Source: Bifidobacterium scaligerum (GTDB taxonomy: Bacteria > Actinomycetota > Actinomycetes > Actinomycetales > Bifidobacteriaceae). Taken from it: DNA of 64,000 bases. Made by a program: the position numbers and the translations under genes. Of the stretch, positions 38,183-46,516 are shown piece after piece. Position 1 is the stretch's first letter; each line of letters starts with the position of its first letter. The stretch lies in NCBI RefSeq assembly GCF_002802865.1, contig NZ_PGLQ01000005.1:62001-126000 (forward strand), in the 5' to 3' direction. The notes under the pieces are model-generated. The model had not been told where the DNA came from and searched no databases. It saw only the letters and a program-made list of their open reading frames with translations.

Positions 38183-38938
38183 ATGATCAAGGTTTCCGTA
38201 GTTGGGGCCAAGGGACGTATGGGCTCGCATGTGGTCGAAGCGGTGAACAACGCCTCGGACACGCAATTGGCCCTCGCACTGGACGCCGGCGATGATCTGA
38301 CTCAGATCACCCCCGACAATACCGATGTCGTGGTGGAGTTCACCGTGCCGAGCGTGAGCCTCAACAACGTACTCACCCTGATCGGTCAGGGCGTGGACGT
38401 GGTGGTGGGCACCACCGGTTGGACCGACGAGAAGCTTGCCCAAGTCAAGGAAGCCATCGCACAGGGTCCGAAGCCAGATGCCCAGAAGGTGTTCATCGCC
38501 CCGAATTTCGCCATCTCCGCGGTGCTTGCCGATTACTTTGCCGTAAAGGCAGCCAAGTACTTCGAATCCGCCGAAGTCATCGAGCTGCATCACCCCACCA
38601 AGGTTGATGCCCCTTCCGGCACTGCGATTCATACCGCTCGCGGTATCGCCGAAGCACGCAAGTCCGCCGGCATGTCCCCGGTGCCGGACGCCACTGAAAC
38701 TGACGGCGGTTCCCGCGGTCAGGTCATTGACGGCATTCATGTGCACGCAGTCCGTCTGCGTGGTCTCAACGCTCATGAGGAGGTGCTGTTCGGCAACGCC
38801 GGGGAGCAACTGACCATTCGTGCGGACAGCTTCGATCGGACCAGCTTCATGCCTGGTGTGCTGCTTGCGGTACGCAAGTTGGCCGGCGACGCTCCTACCG
38901 GAGTGACTGTGGGTCTCGATCACTTCCTGGACTTGTGA
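38183..38938 (+). CDS. dapB: 4-hydroxy-tetrahydrodipicolinate reductase
   Basis: The product has 251 residues from the ATG at 38183, which follows AAGGGGAAG; an upstream in-frame start at 38147 lacks this support. It reduces hydroxy-tetrahydrodipicolinate with NAD(P)H in the diaminopimelate/lysine pathway. The N-terminal nucleotide-binding motif is VVGAKGRMG, and the catalytic/substrate region is ELHHPTKVDAPSGTA with its His-His and Lys. FAPN-type sequence appears as IAPNFAISAVL. The length is normal. dapA, the preceding enzyme of the pathway, lies 217 bp downstream, so the two likely share regulation. Confidence 0.96.
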   Translation: MIKVSVVGAKGRMGSHVVEAVNNASDTQLALALDAGDDLTQITPDNTDVVVEFTVPSVSLNNVLTLIGQGVDVVVGTTGWTDEKLAQVKEAIAQGPKPDAQKVFIAPNFAISAVLADYFAVKAAKYFESAEVIELHHPTKVDAPSGTAIHTARGIAEARKSAGMSPVPDATETDGGSRGQVIDGIHVHAVRLRGLNAHEEVLFGNAGEQLTIRADSFDRTSFMPGVLLAVRKLAGDAPTGVTVGLDHFLDL

Positions 38939-38963
38939 TTCACAGCGGATCCGCTGTGAATCA
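38936..38963. repeat. 28-bp perfect palindrome at the dapB stop
   Basis: Arms 38936-38949 and 38950-38963 are exact reverse complements with no spacer, centred on GGATCC, and the dapB TGA stop is its first codon. No U-tract follows. It could be a terminator-like hairpin or a symmetrical protein-binding site ahead of dapA. Confidence 0.75.
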
Positions 38964-39053
38964 TTGCGGCCATCGACATCACAACGGCACTGCAATCAAA
39001 CAGGAACCAATATCCAATCAACACTAATTTCACTACCTCATAAGCCAGCATAT

Positions 39054-39078
39054 TGCACATACGCGGACGGTATGTGCA
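39054..39078 (+). promoter_or_regulatory. Hairpin in the dapA upstream region
   Basis: TGCACATAC and GTATGTGCA pair perfectly around a 7-nt loop about 78 bp before dapA. It may be a leader structure or an operator dyad; nothing here separates the two. Confidence 0.4.
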
Positions 39079-39155
39079 GACCTGCACTACATCCGCGAGA
39101 TCTATGCGGATGATGCAAGGACAAGAACAACAAAGAGTCCACAACGGGAAGTACG

Positions 39156-40070
39156 GTGAGCACTATGAGCGAGCATGATATCCACCTTCTTGATCCGGCG
39201 CCTTTCGGTCGTATTCTGCCGGCCATGGTCACCCCGATGAAAGCCGACGGTTCCGTCGATTTCGAAGCCGCACAGAAGCTCGCCAAGTATCTTGTCGCGG
39301 ACGGTGCCGATGGTCTTGTGGTCAATGGCACCACCGGTGAATCGCCCGTCACCCACATGGACGAGAAGGTCGATCTGGTAAGAGCCGTCAAGGAAGTCGT
39401 CGATGTCCCGGTGATTTCCGGTGCCGGCTCCAACGACACCGCCCATACGGTGCGTATGGTCGAACAAACCCAGGAAGCGGGTGCCGATGCGGTGCTCGTG
39501 GTCATGCCTTATTACTCCCGCCCCTCGCAGAACGGCATTGTCGGCCATTACAAGGCTGTCGATGCATCCGCCGAAAAGCCGATCATCGTATACGATGTCC
39601 CCGGCCGTACCGGCTTGAAGGTCAAGGTCGAAACCTATGACCGTCTTGCCGAACTTGAACACGTCAAGGCCGTCAAGGACGCCACCGGCGATCTTGCGGC
39701 CGCTGTGGAGAAGCAGCAGCGTACTGGTCTCGCCTGGTATTCGGGCGATGACGGTCTGTTCCTGCCGTTCCTCTCCATCGGTGCCGTCGGCATCATCTCA
39801 GTGATTGCCCACGTCGCCTCCAACCCCATGCAGCAGCTTGTCCAGGCGTTCGATCGTGGTGACATCACCACCGCACGTCGTCTCGCCAACCAGCTCGCCC
39901 CTCTTGTCCACGCGCTGAATGGAGATGGCTATCAGGCCGTCATGGCCAAAGCGGCGCTGAAAATCAAGGGCGTAATCGACTCTACCGAAATGCGTTTGCC
40001 GAACATCGGTCCCGATGCCGTTCAGCTTGATAAGGCCGAAGAAGGCATGCGCGCATCTGGACTGCTGTAA
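39156..40070 (+). CDS. dapA: 4-hydroxy-tetrahydrodipicolinate synthase
   Basis: The product has 304 residues and condenses pyruvate with aspartate semialdehyde, the first committed step to diaminopimelate and lysine. Family signatures are VNGTTGESP, PYYSRPSQNGI with the catalytic Tyr, YDVPGRTG, and the Schiff-base lysine in VKAVKDATGDL. The length is typical. The GTG at 39156 follows GGGAAG; the ATG at 39165 is an alternative start. RNase J follows after 69 bp on the same strand with no strong hairpin between, so the genes may be co-transcribed, as seen in other actinobacteria. Confidence 0.95.
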   Translation: MSTMSEHDIHLLDPAPFGRILPAMVTPMKADGSVDFEAAQKLAKYLVADGADGLVVNGTTGESPVTHMDEKVDLVRAVKEVVDVPVISGAGSNDTAHTVRMVEQTQEAGADAVLVVMPYYSRPSQNGIVGHYKAVDASAEKPIIVYDVPGRTGLKVKVETYDRLAELEHVKAVKDATGDLAAAVEKQQRTGLAWYSGDDGLFLPFLSIGAVGIISVIAHVASNPMQQLVQAFDRGDITTARRLANQLAPLVHALNGDGYQAVMAKAALKIKGVIDSTEMRLPNIGPDAVQLDKAEEGMRASGLL

Positions 40071-40139
40071 ACGGGTTGCCGTCCTCCGTCTTCGCATGAC
40101 AGAGCGGAGACAACTACAGAACAACGATCTCAAGAAGTT

Positions 40140-41993
40140 ATGGCAACAGAACAGAAGAATAACAAAGCATCCAAGAACTCGAACTCTCGTCGTCGCGGCA
40201 CGGGCCGCGGACGCAATTCCGGCGCGAACAACCGCACGCCATCGCGTAAGATCAACACCCCGCAGCGGGCCACCGCCCCTCAGCAGGATGACGTGTTGAT
40301 CGCGCCACCGAAGTACCGCAAGGGCTCCATGCGCATTACGCCGCTTGGTGGTCTGGGTGAAATCGGCCGCAATATGAACGTGATCGAATACAACGGTCAC
40401 CTGCTGCTTATCGATTGCGGTGTGCTTTTCCCTGAGGAAGAGCAGCCTGGCGTGGATCTCATCCTGCCTGATTTCGGGTATATCAAGAACCGTCTGGACA
40501 AGGTCGATGCGCTCATCCTGACCCACGGCCACGAAGACCATATCGGCGGTGTGCCGTACCTGCTCAAGCTGCGTCCGGACATTCCGCTGATCGGCTCCAA
40601 GCTTACGCTGGCGTTCGTGGATGCCAAGTGCAAAGAGCATCGCATCAACCCCACCAAGGTCGAGGTTACCGGGCGTGACCGGCTCAAGGTCGGACCGTTC
40701 GATCTGGAATTTGTCAACGTGACCCATTCCATTCCGGATGCTTTGGCCGTCTATGTCAAGACTCCGGCCGGATCTCTGATCGATACCGGCGACATCAAGC
40801 TTGACCAGCTGCCGCTGGACCACCGCATCACCGATCTGGTGGAATTCGGTAAGATCGGCGAAAAGGGTGTGGACCTGTTGATGATGGACTCCACCAACGC
40901 CGAGGTGCCTGGCTTCGTCAAGCCGGAGACCTCCATCGGTCCGGCTCTTGATCAGGCATTCGCCCAAGCGACCCGCAAGATTATCGTGGCAAGCTTCTCC
41001 AGCCATGTGCATCGTGTGCAGCAGGTGGTGGACGCGGCCCACAAGTATGGCCGTAAAGTGGTGTTCGTCGGCCGTTCGATGGTGCGCAACATGTCCATAG
41101 CCGCTGATCTGGGATACCTGCATATCCCCGAAGGTACCGTTGTGGACCTGAAGCAGGCCAACGACATTCAGGACGACAAACTCGTCTACATGTGCACCGG
41201 TTCGCAGGGTGAGCCGATGGCCGCCTTGGGACGCATCGCCGACGGCAACCACCGCGATATCAAGATCAACGAGTTCGATACGGTGATTCTGGCCAGCTCC
41301 CTGATTCCCGGCAACGAGCACGGCGTATACAAGGTCATCAACAAGCTCGTACAGCTCGGTGCCAAGGTGGTCAACCGCGACAATGCGGCCGTCCACGTGT
41401 CCGGCCACTGCAATGAAGGCGAACTGCTGTACATGTACAACATCGTCAAGCCGAAGTGCGCCATGCCGATCCACGGCGAGAACCGTCATCTGGTGGCCAA
41501 CGGCCTGATCGCCGTCAAGACCGGTGTGGACCCGCAGAATGTGGTGCTTGCCGAAGACGGCGACGTGGTGGACCTCTATCACGGCAAGGCTGCGGTCGTC
41601 GGCTCCGTGCCGTGCGGCTATGTGTATGTTGACGGCGATTCCGTGGGTGAGCTGACCGACGAAGAGCTGGAGAAGCGTCGCATTCTGGGTACTGAAGGCT
41701 TCGTCTCCGCCTTTGTGGTGGTCGACACCGACAACCGTGAAGTGGTCACCGGTCCGAAGATCTACCTGAACGCCGTGGCCGAGGACGAAAGCGAATTCGA
41801 TAAGGTTCGTCACCAGATCGTCGAACAGCTCAACGACCAGATGATGCAGGGCACGAGGGACACGTACAAGCTGCAGCAGATCGTGCGCCGCACGCTGGGC
41901 AGCTGGGTCGCTCGTCAGTTGCATCGCAAGCCGATGATCGTGCCGGTTGTGGCCGACATCGCGCAGGACGTCGATGCTGAGGCGAACAAATAG
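40140..41993 (+). CDS. rnj: Ribonuclease J
   Basis: The product has 617 residues. A basic N-terminal tail of about 60 residues (NSRRRGTGRGRN) precedes a metallo-beta-lactamase/beta-CASP core with the zinc motif LTHGHEDHIGG, the later VTHSIPDAL and IDTGDIKLD elements, and the C-terminal beta-CASP motif SGHCNEGELLYMY and IHGENRHLVAN. RNase J has 5'-exonuclease and endonuclease activities used in mRNA turnover and RNA maturation in the cytoplasm. The basic tail is common in actinobacterial members. A 14-bp perfect terminator hairpin follows the gene. Confidence 0.93.
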   Translation: MATEQKNNKASKNSNSRRRGTGRGRNSGANNRTPSRKINTPQRATAPQQDDVLIAPPKYRKGSMRITPLGGLGEIGRNMNVIEYNGHLLLIDCGVLFPEEEQPGVDLILPDFGYIKNRLDKVDALILTHGHEDHIGGVPYLLKLRPDIPLIGSKLTLAFVDAKCKEHRINPTKVEVTGRDRLKVGPFDLEFVNVTHSIPDALAVYVKTPAGSLIDTGDIKLDQLPLDHRITDLVEFGKIGEKGVDLLMMDSTNAEVPGFVKPETSIGPALDQAFAQATRKIIVASFSSHVHRVQQVVDAAHKYGRKVVFVGRSMVRNMSIAADLGYLHIPEGTVVDLKQANDIQDDKLVYMCTGSQGEPMAALGRIADGNHRDIKINEFDTVILASSLIPGNEHGVYKVINKLVQLGAKVVNRDNAAVHVSGHCNEGELLYMYNIVKPKCAMPIHGENRHLVANGLIAVKTGVDPQNVVLAEDGDVVDLYHGKAAVVGSVPCGYVYVDGDSVGELTDEELEKRRILGTEGFVSAFVVVDTDNREVVTGPKIYLNAVAEDESEFDKVRHQIVEQLNDQMMQGTRDTYKLQQIVRRTLGSWVARQLHRKPMIVPVVADIAQDVDAEANK

Positions 41994-42081
41994 TAATCAG
42001 CTGCGCAATACTTACGGCACTGCGACAAGCTGAGACAAGCTAATATGCGTGTGCCGAATCGTATGTGACAAACGGAAAACG

Positions 42082-42120
42082 GATAATCCCGGCCGAGCAA
42101 TCCGAGCGGCCGGGATTATC
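42082..42120 (+). terminator. Terminator-type hairpin after RNase J gene
   Basis: Perfect 14-bp arms (42082-42095 GATAATCCCGGCCG; 42107-42120) enclose an 11-nt loop. No long U-run follows, as is usual for hairpins in this window. Confidence 0.7.
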
Positions 42121-42172
42121 GGATATCATGCAGAACCATTCGGGAACAACAAGTAAGGAGTGATAGCAAGTC

Positions 42173-44782
42173 ATGCCCGGTTCCAATCTCACCCGCGTCG
42201 AAGCCGAAGAACGTAAGGCTATCGTCGAAGCGCCGATTCATTATCACATCAGCCTTGATCTGACCACCGGCGCGAAGACCTTTGAGTCCTCCACACTGAT
42301 CTGTTTCAACGCACAGCCCGGATCGTCGACGTTCCTCGATCTGATCGCCGACGAGGTGACCTCTGTCGAACTCAACGGAGAATCCTTGGATCCCGCCAAG
42401 GTCTTCGCCGATAGCCGCGTCATGCTCCACGACCTCAAGACCAAGAATGAGGTAACCGTCAAGGCCAGGTGCCGCTACTCCAACACCGGTGAAGGTCTGC
42501 ACCGTTCGGTGGATCCCTCTGACGGCAACGTCTATCTGTACTCTCAGTTCGAAGTGCCGGACGCACGTCGTGTCTACGCTGTGTTCGACCAGCCCGATCT
42601 GAAGGCCACGTTCGATTTCAAGGTGCTTGCTCCTGCAAGCTGGATCGTTACCTCCAACATGCCGGCTTCCAGCGTCGAAGATGATCCGCGGGAAACACAG
42701 GATGGAACCTTGGGCGACAAGCCGAACGAAACCACCCGTCTGTGGGTGTTCGAGCCGACTCCGGTGATGAGCTCCTACCTGACTGCGATTTGCGCCGGCC
42801 CGTACGCCGAATGGCACACCGAATACCTGAACGAGGATGGTCGTACCGTGCCGATGGCTCAGTACTGCCGCCAGTCTCTGGCCGAGGCCTTCGCCAAGGA
42901 TGTGGACTACCTGTTCGACATCACCAAGAAGGGCTTCGCCTTCTATGCCAAGACTTGGGGCGTGCCGTATCCGTACGCCAAGTTCGATCAGATCTACGTG
43001 CCGGAATACAACGCCGGTGCCATGGAGAACATCGGCATGGTCACCATTCGCGACTCCTATGTGTTCGAATCCAAGGTGACCGACGCTTTGGCCGAACGTC
43101 GTGTGGTGACCGTGCTGCATGAGCTGGCCCATATGTGGTTCGGCGATTACGTGACGATGAAGTGGTGGAACGATTTGTGGCTCAACGAATCCTTCGCCGA
43201 ATTCACCTCCACTCTCGCCACTGCGGAAGCCACCGAATGGCATGATGCATGGGCCACCTTCTGCTCCGGCGAGAAGAGCTGGGCCCTGCGTCAGGACCAG
43301 TTGCCCACCACGCATCCGATCGTCGCCCCGATCAATGACCTCAACGATACCTACGTGAACTTCGACGGCATCACCTACGCCAAGGGTGCCTCCGTGCTGA
43401 AGCAGCTGGTGTTCTACGTTGGACGTGAACGCTTCTTCGAAGGTATTCACAGCTACCTCAACAAGCATGCCTATTCCAACGCCACGCTTGCCGATCTGCT
43501 GGGCGAGCTGGAGAAGACCTCAGGTCGTGATCTGAAGGCTTGGAGCGCGAAGTGGCTGGAGGAATCCGGCATCAACACCATCGCAGCGTCGGTGGCCGAA
43601 GCTGCTGACGGCACTATTGCCGAGCTCAAGCTCACCCAAACCGCTCCTGAAGAGCACCCGGTGCTGCGCCCGCACCGCCTGGCCATCGGCTTCTACAACG
43701 AAGACAAGGCCACTGGCAAGATCGTACGCACCGAGCAGTTCGAACTTGATGTGGATGGCGAGACCACCATTGTTCAGGCCGCCGCAGGTAAGCCGCGACC
43801 GGCCCTGATTCTGGTGAATGACGATGATCTGACCTACACCAAGATTCGCTTCGACGCTGAGTCTCAAGCCTTCGCCGAAGCCAACCTGCATCGTTTCGAC
43901 GATGCTCTGGCCCGCGCCGTGACTTGGCTGGCGTTCTGGGATATGACCCGCGATGGCGAATTCCCGGCCGAACGTTTCGTGGACATGACCCTGCGTCTGC
44001 TGGCCACCGAAACCGAATCCACCACCTTCCGCTACGCTCTGGCCTGCATGAGCACCACCGCCCACCATTATGTGGCACCGGCTCGTCGCGAAGACGTGCT
44101 GCGCCACGTGGCCGCCGGACTGTGGAAGCTGGCCAACGCCGCTGAAGCCGGCTCCGACACCCAGTTCCAGCTCATCACCGCTTACCTCGGTTACGGAGAG
44201 GAAGGCGACGAGGCATTTGCCGCCAACGCTCGTGGTCTGCTCGATGGCACGGTGAGCCTGCCGGGCCTTGACATCGATAACAACTTCACGTGGACCATCG
44301 TCAACGCGCTGGCCAGCGTGAACGAATTCGGCGACAGTGATATCGAGGCACAGCTTGCCAGGCGAGACACCACTGAAAACCGTGAGTTCGCGCTCGGCGC
44401 ACGTGCCGTCAAGGGCACGGCCGAGGCCAAGGATTGGGCATGGGATCAGGCTCTGCACAATGACGATTTGACCAACTCCCAGCTGGAGGCCGTGGCTCGT
44501 GGCTTCTCCGCCACGCCGGACACCGAACTGGCCGAGCCATTCGCCGCCAAGTACTTCGAGACCGTGGACTGGATCTGGGCCAACAAGACCTACCATATGG
44601 CCGAGGCATTGCTCAATGGCCTGTATCCCGGATACGCTGATCCGGCCACGCTGACCCGTCTCGGCGATGCATGGCTGGAGGAACATTTCGCCGCTGACAA
44701 TGCCCTGAAGCGTTTGATCGTGGAGAACGTGGCCTCCTCGCACCGTACGCTGAAGGTCCGCGACTACAACGCCGCCCTGTAA
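42173..44782 (+). CDS. pepN: Aminopeptidase N, M1 family
   Basis: The product has 869 residues. The ATG follows TAAGGAGTG. M1 zinc-peptidase motifs are the exopeptidase signature AGAMENIGMV and the zinc site HELAHMWFGD with the third ligand Glu in LWLNESFAEF. A C-terminal ERAP1-like helical domain completes the protein. There is no signal peptide, so it should act on cytoplasmic peptides, releasing N-terminal amino acids. It is monocistronic, bounded by hairpins at 42082-42120 and 44811-44846. Confidence 0.95.
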   Translation: MPGSNLTRVEAEERKAIVEAPIHYHISLDLTTGAKTFESSTLICFNAQPGSSTFLDLIADEVTSVELNGESLDPAKVFADSRVMLHDLKTKNEVTVKARCRYSNTGEGLHRSVDPSDGNVYLYSQFEVPDARRVYAVFDQPDLKATFDFKVLAPASWIVTSNMPASSVEDDPRETQDGTLGDKPNETTRLWVFEPTPVMSSYLTAICAGPYAEWHTEYLNEDGRTVPMAQYCRQSLAEAFAKDVDYLFDITKKGFAFYAKTWGVPYPYAKFDQIYVPEYNAGAMENIGMVTIRDSYVFESKVTDALAERRVVTVLHELAHMWFGDYVTMKWWNDLWLNESFAEFTSTLATAEATEWHDAWATFCSGEKSWALRQDQLPTTHPIVAPINDLNDTYVNFDGITYAKGASVLKQLVFYVGRERFFEGIHSYLNKHAYSNATLADLLGELEKTSGRDLKAWSAKWLEESGINTIAASVAEAADGTIAELKLTQTAPEEHPVLRPHRLAIGFYNEDKATGKIVRTEQFELDVDGETTIVQAAAGKPRPALILVNDDDLTYTKIRFDAESQAFAEANLHRFDDALARAVTWLAFWDMTRDGEFPAERFVDMTLRLLATETESTTFRYALACMSTTAHHYVAPARREDVLRHVAAGLWKLANAAEAGSDTQFQLITAYLGYGEEGDEAFAANARGLLDGTVSLPGLDIDNNFTWTIVNALASVNEFGDSDIEAQLARRDTTENREFALGARAVKGTAEAKDWAWDQALHNDDLTNSQLEAVARGFSATPDTELAEPFAAKYFETVDWIWANKTYHMAEALLNGLYPGYADPATLTRLGDAWLEEHFAADNALKRLIVENVASSHRTLKVRDYNAAL

Positions 44783-44810
44783 AGCAAATCTGCGTCGTTT
44801 CCGCTACTAG

Positions 44811-44846
44811 GGGCCAAGAGCTGCGGTTTCTCGCAGCTCTTGGCCC
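44811..44846 (+). terminator. Terminator hairpin after pepN
   Basis: Perfect 15-bp arms beginning GGGCCAAGAGCTGCG, with loop GTTTCT, end in CCCTTGG. The position 29 bp after the stop supports termination. Confidence 0.75.
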
Positions 44847-45089
44847 TTGGCGTTGGCCTGATGCCGGAGCCAATACCGTGCGTTTATAGAATGCCGATTG
44901 GCATAGTTCTCAGGGGATGGCAGGCAATTGCGATTGCCCGTATCATCTCTCTGATGTGGTTTGTACACATGATTTCATAGCGGGTGCTATTCGGATGATG
45001 TACCACGGTGCTGCGGTACGTTATCAATAAATACGAGGTTTCGCATAATAATCCCACGAAATTCCGCAGGTTTTCGGTTGCAAAGTTTG

Positions 45090-45118
45090 TTGGCCCGTTG
45101 GCTAGATTGGTACATAAT
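45090..45118 (+). promoter_or_regulatory. Candidate promoter in a long AT-richer intergenic region
   Basis: TTGGCC (45090-45095) and CATAAT (45113-45118) are 17 bp apart, in front of the TauE-type gene. The surrounding 44880-45325 region is visibly less GC-rich than its neighbours and holds no convincing ORF; a long leader of about 200 nt would follow this promoter. Confidence 0.4.
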
Positions 45119-45325
45119 GCGGATTCCAATGATTTTCCAATGAAGTGCCACGCATGACACACCATACGTTGCCCAACGCGTCATACACCACGCGGACAAT
45201 TAGCTCTTGCCGTGACCAAAGAATCTTTATTCCATATAGCAGAAAAACAACCGCAATCAGTCATTGACGTCCTTAAGCTCGCTCAAGGCCGGAAGCGTCC
45301 GGTTCGTGAGAAAGGATGTCACAGG

Positions 45326-46219
45326 ATGATTGCAGGCTTCTCCATACTGTCACTGCTGTTAATTCTGCTGGCCGGTATTGGTGCCGGATTCGTGGGATAC
45401 GCGGTAGGTGCATCCTCGCTGGTTTCCTATCCGGCGCTGCTCGCCTTCGGCATTCCGCCGGTGCTTGCGAACGCATCCAATACCGTCGGCGTGGTAGGCA
45501 CGGGTATCGGCGGTGTGATGGGAGCGCGTCGTGAGCTCAAAGGCCAGACCCTGCGCGTCATCACTTATGTGGCCATCGGCGCCATTGGCGGCGTCATAGG
45601 TGCGTATTTGCTGCTGGAACTCGACCCCAAGGTATTCGAATTCGCGGCCCCTGCGTTGATTCTGTTCAGCTCGTTGATCATCGCCGTCAATCCACGTGGA
45701 CGTATGCAGGCCAAACAGGCCGCTGCCGATGCCGCAGCACAGCTGGCCAACATCAATTCAGCCGTGCAAGCCGTGGCATCGGAGCCGGCTGCCGAACAGC
45801 GCAAAGCCGAAGATCGCGCAGCGGGATTTCCCATTGATCAACCGGTACAGCCGATGAATCAGGATTCCTGGTGGGTTTGGATTGGCGTATGGGCCGTGGC
45901 CATCTACTCCGGTTATTTCGGAGCCGGTGCCGGCACCTGCGCGCTCGCCGTTCTGGATGCTGCCAAAATCGGGCCGTTTCACAAGATCAACGCGTTGAAA
46001 ACGTTGATCGGTACCGGTGCGAATATCACTGCTTCCGTGGTGTTCATCATCAAGGGTGCGGTCGACTGGCCGGCTGCCATCATGCTGTGCCTCGGCTGTT
46101 TCATCGGCGGATATATCGCCCCACCGATTACCCGGCGCATCCCCGCGAATATCATGCGTGCAGCCGCCGTGATCGCCGGCATCGTGCTCACCATCGATCT
46201 GGCCCTCAAGACCTACTGA
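45326..46219 (+). CDS. TauE/SafE-family membrane exporter
   Basis: The product has 297 residues. The ATG at 45326 follows GAGAAAGGATG; a GTG at 45212 would add 38 hydrophilic residues with no ribosome-binding site and is less likely. There are eight or so hydrophobic helices in two halves. The internal repeat characteristic of the family appears as GFVGYAVGASSLVSYPAL with ANASNTVGVV, and YSGYFGAGAGTCALAVL with KTLIGTGANI. A hydrophilic loop of about 55 residues (QAAADAAAQLAN) separates the halves. The family moves sulfite, sulfoacetate or related anions; the substrate here is unknown. Confidence 0.85.
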   Translation: MIAGFSILSLLLILLAGIGAGFVGYAVGASSLVSYPALLAFGIPPVLANASNTVGVVGTGIGGVMGARRELKGQTLRVITYVAIGAIGGVIGAYLLLELDPKVFEFAAPALILFSSLIIAVNPRGRMQAKQAAADAAAQLANINSAVQAVASEPAAEQRKAEDRAAGFPIDQPVQPMNQDSWWVWIGVWAVAIYSGYFGAGAGTCALAVLDAAKIGPFHKINALKTLIGTGANITASVVFIIKGAVDWPAAIMLCLGCFIGGYIAPPITRRIPANIMRAAAVIAGIVLTIDLALKTY

Positions 46220-46221
46220 TC

Positions 46222-46250
46222 TTACGTGTTTTCGTGCGAAAAGTACGTAA
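46222..46250 (+). terminator. Hairpin after the TauE-type gene
   Basis: TTACGTgTTTTCG and CGAAAAgtACGTAA pair around a 2-nt loop with one small bulge, starting 3 bp after the stop codon. Confidence 0.55.
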
Positions 46251-46407
46251 AACCGGCTTCGTACGCCCTCTTTACGCCCGATTCGCGCGAAACGTGCAAG
46301 GGGGCGGAAGCAGGGAAGCGAGGAGAAAAGCCGGGTGATTGGACCACGGGGCGAGGAGATGTATTTGCTGGGATTTATATGGTACTAGGCAGGCAATTGC
46401 AACCGAA

Positions 46408-46436
46408 TTGAGCAGTATTCCGCAAATCAGTATGAC
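46408..46436 (+). promoter_or_regulatory. Candidate glmM promoter
   Basis: TTGAGC (46408-46413) and TATGAC (46431-46436) have 17-bp spacing, about 80 bp upstream of the glmM start. Similarity to consensus is moderate. Confidence 0.4.
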
Positions 46437-46516
46437 ATCGTGCCTTGGGCCGATTACCATGGGTCACGTTATTGGATGAGACGGTATGAAGCCGCTCAAG
46501 TGAAGGATGCAAGAGT

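Noticed and set aside
39798..41924. 708-residue open frame antisense to RNase J and dapA
   Set aside because: The sense strand carries two clear enzymes; the antisense product is His/Val-rich with no family features.
42116..44743. Two long frames (450 and 407 residues) antisense to pepN
   Set aside because: They are shadows of a highly expressed, codon-biased gene.
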